This document shows, in pieces, positions 1 through 9,955 of a stretch of DNA of 64,000 bases. Origin of the DNA: Bacillus sp. EB01 (GTDB taxonomy: Bacteria; Bacillota; Bacilli; Bacillales; Cytobacillaceae); NCBI RefSeq assembly GCF_000613125.1, contig NZ_HG964497.1:4022372-4086371 (forward strand). Direction: 5' to 3'. Position numbers and translations under genes: made by a program. Every line of letters starts with the position of its first letter. The stretch's first letter is position 1. The notes under the pieces are model-generated. The model was not told the origin of the DNA. It saw only the letters and a list, made by a program, of their open reading frames with translations, and searched no databases.

Positions 1-890
1 GGATGGTGTGCCATATACGTTTTCTTCAAAGCTTCGTTGGTAACATGGGTATATATCTGTGTAGAGGATAAAAATGCATGACCCAAAAGTTCCTGTACGG
101 TCCTCATATCGGCCCCATTATTCAATAAATGGGTCGCAAAGGAGTGCCGTAATTTATGAGGATGAATTTTACCAGTTAAGGAAGACTGTTCAATCATCCG
201 ATCAAGAATCGTCCGAACTCCCCTAGCGGTAAGCGGGCCACCTCTGTGATTGACAAAAAGCGCTTCCTGATTAGGCTTCCCATCAAGAAGCTTCTTCCTT
301 CCATCTACTATAAATTGTTTAAGTGCCGCAGAAGCATTTGAACCAAATGGGACATACCTTTCCTTGTTTCCCTTGCCCTTTACCAGGACTGTTGATAAAG
401 AAAAATCTATATCCTTTAAAGTAATGCTGCAGCATTCACTTACACGGATACCGGTTGCATACAACAGTTCAAGGAGTGCTGCATTCCGTTGCCCAAGTGG
501 CGTTTCTGTACTACATTCACGAAAGAGGACCTCAAGTTCAGTTTCATAAAAGAATTCAGGCAGCCTTTTCTCACCTTTAGGTAAAATAACAAGGGCAAAT
601 GGATTTTCCTCAATCAATTTTTCCCTAAGCAGGAATTTATAGAAACTCCTTAGACTTGAAATTTTTTTGGCAATTGTTTTACGCGATTGTTTCTTTTCAA
701 AAAGCTTCGTAAGGAAAAGCCGGGCATCGTGGTATTGTATATCACCTACATTAGCAACACCCTGCTCGGCCATTGTATCGAAAAATTCAATAACAACATC
801 GTGATAATTGCTAATTGTATATTGTGAGTAGTTTTTTTCAATTTGTAAATATTCAAGAAATAACGTTAAATAAACGTTCACATTTCCCAA
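1..890 (-). CDS. xerC: Tyrosine recombinase XerC (3' end cut by window edge)
   Basis: Site-specific tyrosine recombinase that resolves chromosome dimers at dif together with XerD. The N-terminal SAM-like core-binding domain is followed by the catalytic domain, and all key residues are visible: Arg in ATGIRVSE, Lys in VKGKGNKE, HKLRH, the LGHA His and the nucleophile Tyr in TQIYTH. The frame is still open at base 1, so only a few C-terminal residues should be missing. I chose the TTG at 890: a GGTGAG ribosome site lies 4 nt upstream, an in-frame stop lies just before it, and the resulting N-terminus has the same length as I recall for B. subtilis CodV. A GTG at 881 is the alternative. The usual upstream partner trmFO is not intact here. 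Confidence 0.95.
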   Translation of the reverse strand, partial: MGNVNVYLTLFLEYLQIEKNYSQYTISNYHDVVIEFFDTMAEQGVANVGDIQYHDARLFLTKLFEKKQSRKTIAKKISSLRSFYKFLLREKLIEENPFALVILPKGEKRLPEFFYETELEVLFRECSTETPLGQRNAALLELLYATGIRVSECCSITLKDIDFSLSTVLVKGKGNKERYVPFGSNASAALKQFIVDGRKKLLDGKPNQEALFVNHRGGPLTARGVRTILDRMIEQSSLTGKIHPHKLRHSFATHLLNNGADMRTVQELLGHAFLSSTQIYTHVTNEALKKTYMAHH

Positions 891-1026
891 TTATCTCACC
901 CCGCACAGCCTTATAAATCGTACCATATCAAATTGTCGGTTGCAATAAACTTTACAAATTTTTCACAAATTTCTGAATTGTTTATATTGTTGATAAAGCA
1001 ATGACCTTCCTGTTATACACAGCATT

Positions 1027-1300
1027 ACCCGATAATGCCAAAGGGGAGATTTTTCTTAAAAGGTTTGCAGCTTCGCATCTAGGATGAAAGAGTTGGCGGC
1101 CCAGCTATTTTTTCATAACAAGTGAAAAAAACTGAATTTCATTTGATAGGATTCCCCTTCTAAAATATGTCTAAAAACCGACAATATTATAAAGCTTGTC
1201 CTAAAGATTCAGTGTCCACGTTCCTGACTACCGACAACGGGCAACAAATTTTATTAAAGCTCGATACTTACTTTATTTGTATTTACAATATTTTTTAAAC
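1027..1300 (-). pseudogene. trmFO: Decayed remnant of trmFO (tRNA U54 methyltransferase)
   Basis: The 820-base gap between xerC and topA has no intact gene but lies where B. subtilis carries trmFO. Reading the minus strand at 1194-1153 gives LYNIVGF, stop, TYFRRG; from memory TrmFO proteins have LYNIVGFQTHLKWG at this point, and most differences are single base changes (CAG to TAG, CAT to TAT, CTT to TTT). Just upstream (about 1245-1195) the DNA still resembles codons for PYAVVQLRQD with small indels, and about 1270 reads VSIE where VGLE is expected. Near 1031-1066 KPFKKNLPFGII resembles the C-terminal KNFQPMNANFGII. Several stops and frame changes rule out a functional gene. The stretch 1300-1680 probably held the 5' half, but I recognise nothing there. 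Family sequences are recalled, not aligned. Confidence 0.6.
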
Positions 1301-1688
1301 CATGGTTCCTGTTGAAAATACAAATATTCCTCAGCGCTTCACGTTATTTGTCTTCTTTAGCGATTTACCTTTAGCGGAACTTTCCCTAATGCCCAAATTA
1401 GAATAACATTGAAAACAAGTAAGAACTAAGCAATTTGCCTATATAGAGTTCATTATTTTCACATTAATATTATAGCAATACGTAAAAGTAAGTAAAAAGT
1501 TTCACATACTCTCTCAAGGTATTCCACTTTTTTAATCTAATAAACTTGGCAACTCAAGGAAGAGTGGAATCACTTTAACAAAATAAAAATCTAAAATTTA
1601 AACCTTTTTGGATTGATAGGATTGAATAGTGGCAAGTGACCTAGAAGACGAACGCAGTCCACCTAGCATCATACTGTGAACAGAATAA

Positions 1689-1712
1689 AGGAGCGGGCCA
1701 TTGCCCACTCCT
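1689..1712 (-). terminator. Rho-independent terminator of topA
   Basis: A 10-bp stem (one G-T pair) with a CATT-type tetraloop is followed on the minus strand by a short T-rich run. It overlaps the topA stop codon and ends transcription before the trmFO remnant. Confidence 0.75.
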
Positions 1713-3786
1713 AGCTTTGCTGTTCCTCCTTATAATCACAGGAGGAACATTGTACCTGAACGCCTTTTTTCAGCTTTTTCTCCACGAGGACATTATCGCA
1801 CTTCGGACAGTTCCTTGGCAGCGGTTTGTCCCATGATAGGAAGTCACATTCAGGGTACCGGTCACAGCCATAAAAAATTCGCCTTTTCTTACTTTTGCGT
1901 TCAATAACATTACCCTCGCGGCATTTCGGGCATGTAACTCCAATCTCCTTAACAATTGCCTTTGTATTTCGGCAGTCTGGGAAATTGCTGCAAGCCATGA
2001 ATTTGCCGAAGCGTCCCATTTTAAAGACCATTGGGCTGCCGCAGTTTTCACAATCTTCCCCAGCAGGTTCGTCTTTAATTTCAACTTCCTGCATTTCTTT
2101 CTCAGCTTTCTCAAGATGCTTTTCAAAGTCTTTGTAGAATTCACTTATAACGTTTACCCACTTGACTTTTCCATCCTCGATATCATCAAGGTCCTGTTCC
2201 ATCTTAGCTGTAAATTCAACATCGAGAATATCAGGGAAGAATTCCTCCATCAACTCATTGACAATTTCACCGAGTTCTGTTGGAACAAATCGCTTGTTAT
2301 CAAGGGCTACATATCCACGTTTTTGAATCGTATCCAAAGTTGGAGCAAACGTAGAAGGGCGGCCAATTCCGAGTTCCTCAAGAGTTTTGACTAACCTCGC
2401 CTCTGTGTATCGTGGCGGAGGCTGCGTAAAGTGTTGTTTCGGATCTAGATCCGTTTTCCGAACCTCATCACCTTCACTTAGGTCGGGAAGCATCCGATTG
2501 GTTTCCTCTACCTGATCATCTGTTCCTTCGACATATAACTTCATGAATCCAGGAAACTTTATCTTTGAACCGGTGGCACGGAAATAAACATCACCATTTA
2601 CCAAATCAACACTCATTGTATCCATAATTGCAGAAGCCATCTGGCTGGCAAGGAAACGATCCCAAATTAATTTGTACAGCCTAAGCTGGTCCCTTGATAA
2701 AAATTCTTTTAAGGAAGCAGGATCCCTAAACGTACTCGTTGGGCGAACCGCCTCGTGGGCATCCTGCGCTTTTCCCTGTTTCTTTTCTTTCGTTGCTTCC
2801 TCCCGGAGGAATTTTTCACCGTAATGGGAAGCAATATACTCTCTTGTCTCAGTCTGGGCAACTTCAGATATACGAGTTGAATCAGTCCTCATATACGTTA
2901 TCAAACCGACTGTTCCTTCTTTTCCAATCGCAATTCCCTCATATAATTGCTGAGCGATCATCATCGTTTTCTTGGCACGGAAATTCAACTTCCGGGCTGC
3001 CTCCTGCTGCAGCGATGATGTTGTAAAAGGTGGAGCAGGGTTGCGTTTTCGTTCCTTCTTGGAAACGGACTCAACTTTAAAAGAATCACCGCTTATTCCT
3101 GATAGAATTTCTTTCACGTCCTGTTCGGAGTGAAGATCACGCTTTTCGCCGTTTTTTCCGTAAAAAGCCGCCTCAAAGGAATCATTGCCTTTTAAGAACC
3201 TGGCATTGAGTGTCCAATATTCCTCTGGCTCAAATTCTTTGATTTCATTTTCACGGTCAATAATCAGCTTTACAGCTACGGATTGGACCCTGCCGGCACT
3301 AAGCCCTTTCTTTACTTTTTTCCAAAATAACGGGCTGATATTGTAGCCTACCAGGCGGTCAAGAATCCTTCTCGCCTGCTGGGCATCAACAAGGTCCATA
3401 TTGATCGGCCTTGGATGTTTAAATGATTCCTTAATGGCATCTTTGGTAATTTCATTGAATACAACCCGGCATTCGGAATTCACATCAACATCAAGGGTAT
3501 GAGCCAAGTGCCAGGCGATGGCTTCCCCTTCCCTGTCGGGGTCTGCTGCGAGGTAAACTTTCTTCGCCTTTTTTGCAGCCGACTTCAATTCCTTTAGAAC
3601 CGGGCCTTTTCCACGGATGGTAATATATTTTGGAACAAAATTATCTGCTTTATCAACACCCATCTGGCTCTTTGGCAAATCACGAATATGGCCCATGGAC
3701 GCTCTTACTTTGTATTTTTTCCCCAGATAACGCTCAATTGTCTTCGCCTTTGCGGGCGATTCTACGATGACAAGAATTTCTGCCAT
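1711..3786 (-). CDS. topA: DNA topoisomerase I
   Basis: Type IA topoisomerase that relaxes negative supercoils. The Toprim domain occupies about residues 1-115, with Glu9 and the acidic triad D82-D84-E86 in [12 protein letters not shown]. The nucleophile Tyr298 lies in [12 protein letters not shown]. The C-terminus carries three cysteine zinc-ribbon motifs (starting CENCGSP, CPKCREG and CPKCDN), as usual in Bacillus TopA; 691 residues is the normal length. An AGGAGG site lies 8 nt before the ATG. It follows dprA in the same direction after a 130-base gap that holds a possible promoter. Confidence 0.98.
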   Translation of the reverse strand: MAEILVIVESPAKAKTIERYLGKKYKVRASMGHIRDLPKSQMGVDKADNFVPKYITIRGKGPVLKELKSAAKKAKKVYLAADPDREGEAIAWHLAHTLDVDVNSECRVVFNEITKDAIKESFKHPRPINMDLVDAQQARRILDRLVGYNISPLFWKKVKKGLSAGRVQSVAVKLIIDRENEIKEFEPEEYWTLNARFLKGNDSFEAAFYGKNGEKRDLHSEQDVKEILSGISGDSFKVESVSKKERKRNPAPPFTTSSLQQEAARKLNFRAKKTMMIAQQLYEGIAIGKEGTVGLITYMRTDSTRISEVAQTETREYIASHYGEKFLREEATKEKKQGKAQDAHEAVRPTSTFRDPASLKEFLSRDQLRLYKLIWDRFLASQMASAIMDTMSVDLVNGDVYFRATGSKIKFPGFMKLYVEGTDDQVEETNRMLPDLSEGDEVRKTDLDPKQHFTQPPPRYTEARLVKTLEELGIGRPSTFAPTLDTIQKRGYVALDNKRFVPTELGEIVNELMEEFFPDILDVEFTAKMEQDLDDIEDGKVKWVNVISEFYKDFEKHLEKAEKEMQEVEIKDEPAGEDCENCGSPMVFKMGRFGKFMACSNFPDCRNTKAIVKEIGVTCPKCREGNVIERKSKKRRIFYGCDRYPECDFLSWDKPLPRNCPKCDNVLVEKKLKKGVQVQCSSCDYKEEQQS

Positions 3787-3832
3787 TCAATCTTCCTCCT
3801 AACGAGGCGGTTTTTTCTAACACCTGTTGCAA

Positions 3833-3861
3833 AATGTATACTAGTTTCTAAATAATTTCAA
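3833..3861 (-). promoter_or_regulatory. Possible sigma-A promoter of topA
   Basis: On the minus strand TTGAAA (3861-3856) and TACATT (3838-3833) are 17 nt apart; an overlapping TATACA gives a 15-nt spacing. It sits about 50 nt upstream of the topA start. Confidence 0.4.
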
Positions 3862-3919
3862 CCTTTTTTATAAAAATAGCAAAAAAACTTCCAAAAATCA
3901 GAGGTATTACCATTATTTT

Positions 3920-4792
3920 CTAAAATATGCGCAATTCTTCTATTATATCATTCGCGTTAGTAACAAGCTTAGCTCCTTGCTGAATTAAGTCGTTTGTCCC
4001 TCCAGATAACGGATTAAAAATACTTCCAGGAAGAGAAAATACTTCCCGGCCTTCATTCAAAGCATAATTTGCGGTGATCAAAGATCCGCTCTTTCTTTTT
4101 GCTTCTATTATAATAGTTCCGTGTGAAAGACCGCTAATAATCCGGTTTCGCATTGGGAATTGCCACCGTGAAGGCTTGGTATCTGGAGGGTACTCCGAGA
4201 GAATGAGCTGATGATCCATTATTTCTGCTGCTAGTTTTCTATTTTCTTCAGGATAGATATGAAAAAATCCTCCAGCTATTACTGCAATGGTTTTGCCTCC
4301 GTTCCGGATGGCACATTCGTGGGCACAAGTATCTATACCTTTGGCCAAGCCGCTGACAATCGCTATTCCTCTGTCAATCAAACTCGGGAACAGCAGCCTT
4401 ATTGCATTTTTCCCATATTGTGTCGCTTCACGGGAACCAACTACTGCAAGTTTAGGCTCTTTTTGTAAAATAGATACATCACCTATTGCAAAAAGCGCCC
4501 ATGGCGGCTGATATATTTGCTTAAGAATATCGGGATACTCAGGATCGAGAATGGTAATAATGGAAATGTGATTAGCTTGATATTCCCGAAGGCGTTCGGA
4601 AAGGGTATCTTTGGGGAGAAAAAGAGAAGTTGAGCAATCTGTTTGCTTAGAAAATACAGGAAGGTTCTCCAAACGGGGAATTCTCTGAACTAAATCTGGA
4701 GGCAGTCCATTTTTTATCCGGCGGCCAATTTGTACCCAACTGGTTTCCGGGCCGTGAATCAGTTCAATTAATTTCTTTCTTACCTCATCCAT
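3920..4792 (-). CDS. dprA: DNA-processing protein DprA (Smf)
   Basis: Loads RecA onto incoming single-stranded DNA during natural transformation. The N-terminal region (about 1-105) is a SAM-like helical domain; the rest is the Rossmann-type DprA fold with GSREATQYGKNA (from Gly119), SGLAKGIDTCAH and the GSLITANYALNEGREVFSLPG region. At 290 residues the protein is full length without an extra C-terminal winged helix. The ATG at 4792 follows AAGGGG. A bidirectional terminator separates it from sucD, so it is probably transcribed separately. Confidence 0.96.
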   Translation of the reverse strand: MDEVRKKLIELIHGPETSWVQIGRRIKNGLPPDLVQRIPRLENLPVFSKQTDCSTSLFLPKDTLSERLREYQANHISIITILDPEYPDILKQIYQPPWALFAIGDVSILQKEPKLAVVGSREATQYGKNAIRLLFPSLIDRGIAIVSGLAKGIDTCAHECAIRNGGKTIAVIAGGFFHIYPEENRKLAAEIMDHQLILSEYPPDTKPSRWQFPMRNRIISGLSHGTIIIEAKRKSGSLITANYALNEGREVFSLPGSIFNPLSGGTNDLIQQGAKLVTNANDIIEELRIF

Positions 4793-4828
4793 TAAAAAAA
4801 CCCCTTCAATTCGTTTTCCCGGCTCCGG

Positions 4829-4858
4829 AAAAAGCCCTTCAATGCTGAAGGGCTTTTT
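4829..4858. terminator. Bidirectional terminator between sucD and dprA
   Basis: AAGCCCTTCA and TGAAGGGCTT form a long stem with an A-run on one side and a T-run on the other, so it can act on either strand. It lies just after sucD. Confidence 0.85.
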
Positions 4859-4875
4859 TCCAAAAGCTGGACGGC

Positions 4876-5778
4876 TTAATGAGTCTTACATTTTTCGTAA
4901 AGACCTTTTTCTTTCAGGACCTCAATCAAAGTTTCTCCCATAACCGCAGGAGTATCTGCAACCTTGATGCCACATTCATTCATGACACGGATTTTTTCAT
5001 CTGCAGTACCTTTACCGCCGGAAATGATTGCCCCAGCGTGTCCCATCCTTTTACCAGGAGGTGCTGTACGTCCGCCGATAAAGCCTACTACCGGTTTAGT
5101 CATATTCGCTTTTACCCATTCAGCGGCTTCTTCTTCTGCAGTTCCGCCAATTTCACCAATCATGATGACTGCGTAGGTTTCTGGATCCTCATTGAATGCT
5201 TTTAAACAATCAATGAAGTTTGTGCCATTGACAGGGTCTCCGCCGATGCCGACTGCTGTTGTTTGGCCAATTCCAGCCTGTGTCAGCTGATGTACAGCTT
5301 CATAGGTTAGTGTTCCGGAACGGGAAACAACTCCTACATGGCCCTTTGTATGGATGTATCCAGGCATAATGCCAATCTTGCACTCATCCGCAGTAATGAC
5401 TCCCGGGCAGTTTGGCCCAACAAGCCGTGTCTTTTTGCCTTCCATGTAGCGTTTCACCTTAACCATATCCAAAACCGGGATATGCTCTGTGATACAAATG
5501 GCTAAGTCTAGATCAGCATCGACCGCCTCTATGATCGCATCTGCGGCAAACGGAGCTGGAACATAAATGACCGAAGCGTTCGCACCAGTTGCTTCAACTG
5601 CTTCACGGACTGTATTGAAAACAGGAACGCCTTCAACTTCCTGGCCGCCTTTGCCAGGAGAAGTGCCGCCGACAATTTTGGTGCCATATTCAAGCATTTG
5701 TTTTGTATGGAAAAGCGCAGTCGATCCAGTAATTCCCTGGACGATGACCTTTGTATCTTTATTAATAAATACACTCAC
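4876..5778 (-). CDS. sucD: Succinyl-CoA ligase (ADP-forming), alpha subunit
   Basis: Alpha subunit of the TCA-cycle enzyme that converts succinyl-CoA to succinate with substrate-level ATP formation. The N-terminal CoA-binding Rossmann domain begins near residue 8 ([15 protein letters not shown]). The phosphorylated His is His247 in GHAGAI, and the CoA-ligase domain carries SRSGTLTYE and [10 protein letters not shown]. The length, 300 residues, is standard. It lies 15 nt downstream of sucC, forming a two-gene operon that ends at the strong terminator at 4829-4858. Confidence 0.98.
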   Translation of the reverse strand: MSVFINKDTKVIVQGITGSTALFHTKQMLEYGTKIVGGTSPGKGGQEVEGVPVFNTVREAVEATGANASVIYVPAPFAADAIIEAVDADLDLAICITEHIPVLDMVKVKRYMEGKKTRLVGPNCPGVITADECKIGIMPGYIHTKGHVGVVSRSGTLTYEAVHQLTQAGIGQTTAVGIGGDPVNGTNFIDCLKAFNEDPETYAVIMIGEIGGTAEEEAAEWVKANMTKPVVGFIGGRTAPPGKRMGHAGAIISGGKGTADEKIRVMNECGIKVADTPAVMGETLIEVLKEKGLYEKCKTH

Positions 5779-5793
5779 AACAGCTACCCCCTT

Positions 5794-6954
5794 CTATTTC
5801 ACCAATGAAACGATTTTCTCGGCCCCGTCTGCCATTGATTCAGCAGCAACGATATTAAGGCCGGAATCTCTCAGGATTTGTTTGCCGATTTCTACATTTG
5901 TTCCTTCAAGGCGAACAACTAGCGGCACGGAAAGGCCGATTTGCTTTGCTGCCTCGACAACACCTGTAGCGATGACATCACATTTCATGATGCCGCCAAA
6001 AATATTGACAAAAATCCCTTTCACTTTAGGGTCGGACAAAATAATTTTGAAAGCTTCGGTAACCTTCTCTGCAGTCGCGCCGCCCCCAACATCAAGGAAG
6101 TTTGCGGGATCTCCGCCATAATGCTTGACGATATCCATTGTAGCCATTGCAAGTCCTGCACCGTTGACCATACAGCCGATGTTGCCATCCAGTGCGATGT
6201 AGCTCAGGTCATACTTGGATGCTTCGATTTCCTTTGGATCCTCTTCTTCGAGGTCACGCAATTCAAGGATGTCTTTTTGGCGGTAAAGGGCATTGGAGTC
6301 AAAATTCAGCTTTGCATCGAGCGCCATGACTTTGCCGTCGCCAGTTACAACAAGCGGATTGATTTCAGCAATGGAGCAATCCTTTTCGATATAAGCCTGA
6401 TACAGGCTTATCATGAATTTAACTGCCTGGTTGACCAATTCCTTAGGGATGTTAATATTGAACGCGATACGGCGCGCCTGGAAAGCTTGAAGGCCGATTA
6501 CCGGGTCAATTTCTTCTTTAAAAATCTTTTCTGGAGTTTTTTCCGCTACTTCCTCAATTTCGGTGCCGCCTTCTTCTGATGCCATTAAGACAACTCTGGA
6601 GGTAGCTCGGTCAAGGACAAGTCCGATATAGTACTCCTTCTTAATGTCGCACCCTTCTTCAATCAAAAGGCGCTTCACTTCCTTACCTTCAGGTCCAGTC
6701 TGATGAGTGACAAGTGTTTTTCCGAGAATTTCTTCGGCATATGTACGTACTTCATCAAGATTTTTGGCCACTTTGACGCCGCCGGCTTTTCCCCTGCCGC
6801 CAGCATGGATTTGTGCTTTAACAACACAAATCTGTGAACCTAATTCACGCGCAGCATCAACTGCTTCTTTAACCGTGAACGCCACTTTTCCATTAGGTAC
6901 AGTAACCCCATATTTCCTGAGGAGCTCTTTCCCTTGATACTCGTGGATATTCAT
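5794..6954 (-). CDS. sucC: Succinyl-CoA ligase (ADP-forming), beta subunit
   Basis: Beta subunit of succinyl-CoA synthetase, with an N-terminal ATP-grasp domain ([12 protein letters not shown], then [13 protein letters not shown]) and a C-terminal CoA-ligase domain ([21 protein letters not shown]). The start is the ATG at 6954, because AGGAGG lies 7 nt upstream; an earlier in-frame TTG at 6972 lies before that ribosome site. The 386-residue product is the usual length. First gene of the sucCD operon. Confidence 0.97.
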   Translation of the reverse strand: MNIHEYQGKELLRKYGVTVPNGKVAFTVKEAVDAARELGSQICVVKAQIHAGGRGKAGGVKVAKNLDEVRTYAEEILGKTLVTHQTGPEGKEVKRLLIEEGCDIKKEYYIGLVLDRATSRVVLMASEEGGTEIEEVAEKTPEKIFKEEIDPVIGLQAFQARRIAFNINIPKELVNQAVKFMISLYQAYIEKDCSIAEINPLVVTGDGKVMALDAKLNFDSNALYRQKDILELRDLEEEDPKEIEASKYDLSYIALDGNIGCMVNGAGLAMATMDIVKHYGGDPANFLDVGGGATAEKVTEAFKIILSDPKVKGIFVNIFGGIMKCDVIATGVVEAAKQIGLSVPLVVRLEGTNVEIGKQILRDSGLNIVAAESMADGAEKIVSLVK

Positions 6955-7000
6955 TTCCCATCCTCCTAACAACCTATCAAAAAATGCACTGCGCTTTCAT

Positions 7001-7028
7001 TTTATATTAAGAATTCAACTATTGTCCA
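7001..7028 (-). promoter_or_regulatory. Likely sigma-A promoter of sucCD
   Basis: On the minus strand TGGACA (7028-7023) and TATAAA (7006-7001) are 16 nt apart and lie about 50 nt upstream of sucC. The TGAAAGCGCA stretch just downstream looks slightly like a CcpA site but departs from consensus. Confidence 0.5.
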
Positions 7029-7046
7029 CCGTTTAGCCTAAAGATT

Positions 7047-7172
7047 GTTATTCCTCTAAAAGTTCCGAAAACTAGAATATAAGGTATGGAAAAAGCCCAG
7101 CCTTAGTAAAATGGCCAGGCAAACACTTCAAAACACCGGTTGTTGATTTCCGAAAATAATTTTATGCCGTCT
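7047..7172 (-). pseudogene. Possible remnant of ylqH (FlhB C-terminal-like protein)
   Basis: The 384-base gap between rnhB and sucC has no intact gene, whereas B. subtilis carries ylqG and ylqH here. On the minus strand, segments at 7172-7095 and 7090-7047 resemble, in the right order, the ylqH codon string for KII...N.PV..ED.SLV.LL...L and ELY.VV.E.F.FI, interrupted by stops and frameshifts. The match rests on recalled family sequences and is weaker than the trmFO case. The rest of the gap (7173-7338) shows nothing I recognise. Confidence 0.35.
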
Positions 7173-7338
7173 TGCACATGGGAGGCTCGCACCTTAAAAT
7201 ACTAGATTATTAAAAAGGGAAGTGTGAGATTGCTGTACGTAAAAGCCCGATTAATAAACTAAGTTTGTCTTAGGAGATAAAACATCTATCGAGCTTTACG
7301 CGTCCAGCACTATGTATTGGGCAAAGAGATCACACTAT

Positions 7339-8097
7339 TCACTTTAACGGAGCAAACGTCATCCGATGATAGGGTGTGACTCCATGGTTTTCAATTGCAC
7401 TCAGATGCTCCTTCGTCCCATAACCTGCATTACGTTCAAAACCATATTGAGGGTACTTACGAGCAAGTTCCTCCATAAATCTATCCCGGGCATTTTTAGC
7501 CAAAATGGATGCTGCAGCAATTGAAATACTCTTTGCATCCCCTTTAATAATAGCCTCGGACGGGTATGGCATTGATAGCTTAACAGCATCGACCAGCATG
7601 TATTCAGGCTGCGGTAAAAGCCCGCCTGCCGCATGGGTCATTGCTTTCATGGACGCCTTCAATATGTTAATCTGGTCGATTTCCTCTGCACTTACAAAAC
7701 AAATATTGTAGGATACAGCTTCCCTTTTTATGATTTCTTCGTACTCATCACGCTTTTTGCGCGTCAGCTTTTTTGAATCATCAAGGCCGGGCAGAAAGAA
7801 ACCCTCCGGCAAAATGACCGCAGCCGCCGTGACGGGGCCTGCAAGCGGTCCCCTTCCCGCTTCATCTGTACCAGCTACAAGGTTAAAACCCTCCTTGCGT
7901 GCTTTACGTTCGTAAAAGGTCATTTCAATGAATTTTTCTTTTAGGCTGAGCTCTGACGCTTTAGCCTTTTTCCATTTGCGAATCATCTCCTGGACGCCTT
8001 TTCTGCCATCCATTTCTGCTTCAAGGAATATCGGATCCTGTTCATCCCTGGCTTGTGCCAGCATGGCACTTATTTCCTGAATTGTCCTCTTTCCCAT
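7339..8097 (-). CDS. rnhB: Ribonuclease HII
   Basis: Cleaves the RNA strand of RNA-DNA hybrids and starts removal of single ribonucleotides from DNA. After a roughly 70-residue N-terminal extension typical of Bacillus RnhB, the catalytic core begins with GTDEAGRGPLAGP (Asp78, Glu79), then DSKKL and MLVDAVKL supply the other acidic residues. The length, 252 residues, is normal. The terminator upstream of it implies its own promoter or readthrough from rbgA. Confidence 0.97.
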   Translation of the reverse strand: MGKRTIQEISAMLAQARDEQDPIFLEAEMDGRKGVQEMIRKWKKAKASELSLKEKFIEMTFYERKARKEGFNLVAGTDEAGRGPLAGPVTAAAVILPEGFFLPGLDDSKKLTRKKRDEYEEIIKREAVSYNICFVSAEEIDQINILKASMKAMTHAAGGLLPQPEYMLVDAVKLSMPYPSEAIIKGDAKSISIAAASILAKNARDRFMEELARKYPQYGFERNAGYGTKEHLSAIENHGVTPYHRMTFAPLK

Positions 8098-8130
8098 ATT
8101 ATCTACCTTCTTATGTATGTCATGAAAAAA

Positions 8131-8157
8131 GAGAGGCCCCTTTTTTAGAGCCCTCTC
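8131..8157 (-). terminator. Terminator after rbgA
   Basis: GAGAGG and CCTCTC form the stem and the minus strand continues into a run of six T. It lies between rbgA and rnhB. Confidence 0.7.
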
Positions 8158-8163
8158 CGCCTA

Positions 8164-9033
8164 TTAACTATCATCGTTTGAAAGAAGATCTTCAGGCCTT
8201 TCAAATGTGAGCGGCCCAAATTTCTCACTTCGGATTTCCCTGACAACAAGTTCGGCAACCTTGTCATAATCCACGATACCGCCCCCGCCAAGCACCCGCC
8301 TGAACTTACCTATGCTTTCGAACAGTTCAACCGGGTCTTCAGGTACCGGATCGAGCTGATAGCGTTCTTCAAGCCTTCCCTGATAATTTTTTTCGAGAAA
8401 CCTTAGTCCATAAAGTGCGAGATCCTGAAGATTGAGGATTGTGTCCTTTATCGCGCCAGTAATAGCCAGCTTTTTACCAACCTCCTGGTCCTCAAACTTC
8501 GGCCAAAGAATTCCTGGAGTATCCAGAAGTTCAAGCTCTTTGCCTACCTTTATCCATTGCTGCGCCTTGGTCACACCTGGCGTATTGCCAGTTTTCGCTA
8601 AATTCCTCTTTGCCAGCCGGTTTATGAGCGTCGACTTGCCAGCATTCGGAATTCCCACTATCATAGCCCGGATTGCCCTTGGTTTGACGCCCTTTGCCTT
8701 TAACCGGTCAAACTTATCCTTTAAGATCTCATTTGAGGCACTAACAATTTCCTTCATACCCTCTCCAGCTTGGGCATTAATTGCCAGCGCCCGGATTCCT
8801 TTGTCAGCAAAATAGCGAATCCAATCCCTGGTCGCTTGTTTGTCCGCCATGTCAGCCTTGTTCAGCAGTACGAGCCGGGGTTTATGCTGAATGATTTCAT
8901 CAATCATCGGGTTTCTTGAAGAGTAAGGAATCCTTGCATCTATTAATTCGTAAATGATATCGACGAGCTTTAATTTTTCAGTAACTTCCCTGCGTGCCTT
9001 CGCCATGTGGCCAGGAAACCATTGAATGGTCAT
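8164..9033 (-). CDS. rbgA: Ribosome biogenesis GTPase RbgA (YlqF)
   Basis: Circularly permuted GTPase needed for late assembly of the 50S subunit. The motifs appear in permuted order: NKAD (G4) near residue 58, then GIPNAGKS (G1) and DTPG (G3). The C-terminal ANTAR-like RNA-binding part ends the 289-residue protein. The ATG at 9033 is chosen because AGGAGG is 8 nt upstream and it yields [14 protein letters not shown], the family N-terminus; the GTG at 9042 overlaps the ribosome site. Confidence 0.97.
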   Translation of the reverse strand: MTIQWFPGHMAKARREVTEKLKLVDIIYELIDARIPYSSRNPMIDEIIQHKPRLVLLNKADMADKQATRDWIRYFADKGIRALAINAQAGEGMKEIVSASNEILKDKFDRLKAKGVKPRAIRAMIVGIPNAGKSTLINRLAKRNLAKTGNTPGVTKAQQWIKVGKELELLDTPGILWPKFEDQEVGKKLAITGAIKDTILNLQDLALYGLRFLEKNYQGRLEERYQLDPVPEDPVELFESIGKFRRVLGGGGIVDYDKVAELVVREIRSEKFGPLTFERPEDLLSNDDS

Positions 9034-9091
9034 AGCGGCCACCTCCTAAATCTATTCGACTTATCCACGGGCTCTTTACGAGAACCGTATC

Positions 9092-9655
9092 TTACTTCTC
9101 ATCCGGCTTAACTATCCGCATGTCTTCTAAAGGCCAGTATACAATACTAGTCTCTCCAAGCACCTTTTCCATCGGAACCGTACCGATATGGCGGCTGTCC
9201 TTGGAATATCTGCGGTTATCGCCCATTACAAATAGCTCTCCTTCAGGAACAGTCTTTCTTCCAATCTTCTCTTCAAGAGTAAACGGATCGGTTAAAGGGC
9301 CATCGACAACCATTTGCTTATATTCTTCCAAATACGGCTCTTCATATGCTTTGCCATTCACGTAAAGAGTATCATCCTTGTACTCAACCGTATCTCCTGG
9401 AAGTCCGATCACACGTTTAATATAATCCTTGTTTTCCGGCGCATGGAACACAATGATGTCAAAGCGCTCTGGCTCACCGATTTGATAGCTGAATTTATTA
9501 ACAATCATCCGGTCGGCGTGCTTCAATGTCGGCATCATCGATTGGCCATCAACTACAATTGGGGCAAACAGGAAATATCGGATAACTGCTGCCAATGCAA
9601 CTGCAACGAGTAGCGCTTTTGTCCATTCCCAAACTTCGTTTTTCTTTTTGACCAT
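9092..9655 (-). CDS. lepB: Type I signal peptidase
   Basis: Membrane-anchored serine protease that removes signal peptides from exported proteins. One N-terminal transmembrane segment (about 13-30) precedes the catalytic domain. The catalytic Ser39 is in GQSMMPTL and Lys80 in DYIKRVIGLPGD; the MGDNR box is also present. The ATG at 9655 follows a GGTGGGG site; a further ATG at 9670 has no ribosome site. From memory this gene is absent at this place in B. subtilis 168, where rbgA follows rplS directly, but it occurs here in other Bacillaceae. Bases 9656-9860 upstream show nothing clear beyond AT-rich leader sequence. Confidence 0.95.
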   Translation of the reverse strand: MVKKKNEVWEWTKALLVAVALAAVIRYFLFAPIVVDGQSMMPTLKHADRMIVNKFSYQIGEPERFDIIVFHAPENKDYIKRVIGLPGDTVEYKDDTLYVNGKAYEEPYLEEYKQMVVDGPLTDPFTLEEKIGRKTVPEGELFVMGDNRRYSKDSRHIGTVPMEKVLGETSIVYWPLEDMRIVKPDEK

Positions 9656-9860
9656 ATATTCCCCACCCATTTCAAAATAGGAACTATCATGCTTTAGACC
9701 AACTAGGGGCCTGTTTCATGATACTCCATTAGCCTGAGGCAGCCCCGGCAGTTTTCTCATACATCTATTTTACATAACAAAGCACACTTAAACACGTTGT
9801 TTTTGAAATTTGTGGTACAGTCCGGGATAATCCATTTCCATTCTAATTTAATATTGAAAA

Positions 9861-9882
9861 AAGGGCTTGTTCCCAAGCCCTT
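9861..9882 (-). terminator. Terminator downstream of rplS
   Basis: AAGGGCTTG and CAAGCCCTT form the stem and the minus strand continues into a T-run. A repeat element lies between this hairpin and the rplS stop codon. Confidence 0.8.
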
Positions 9883-9955
9883 GAATACAAATAAGCGCCA
9901 CCGCGGCACCAGCCTGAAAGTGGCTATGGAACCTGGCGATGGCGCTTCCTTGTGT

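Noticed and set aside
1501-1575. Inverted pair ATTCCAC/GTGGAAT in the xerC-topA gap as a regulatory element
   Set aside because: Short arms, long spacing and no nearby start make chance the simplest explanation.
6985-7001. CcpA (cre) site upstream of sucC
   Set aside because: TGAAAGCGCA fits half of the consensus but the other half does not; not enough to call.
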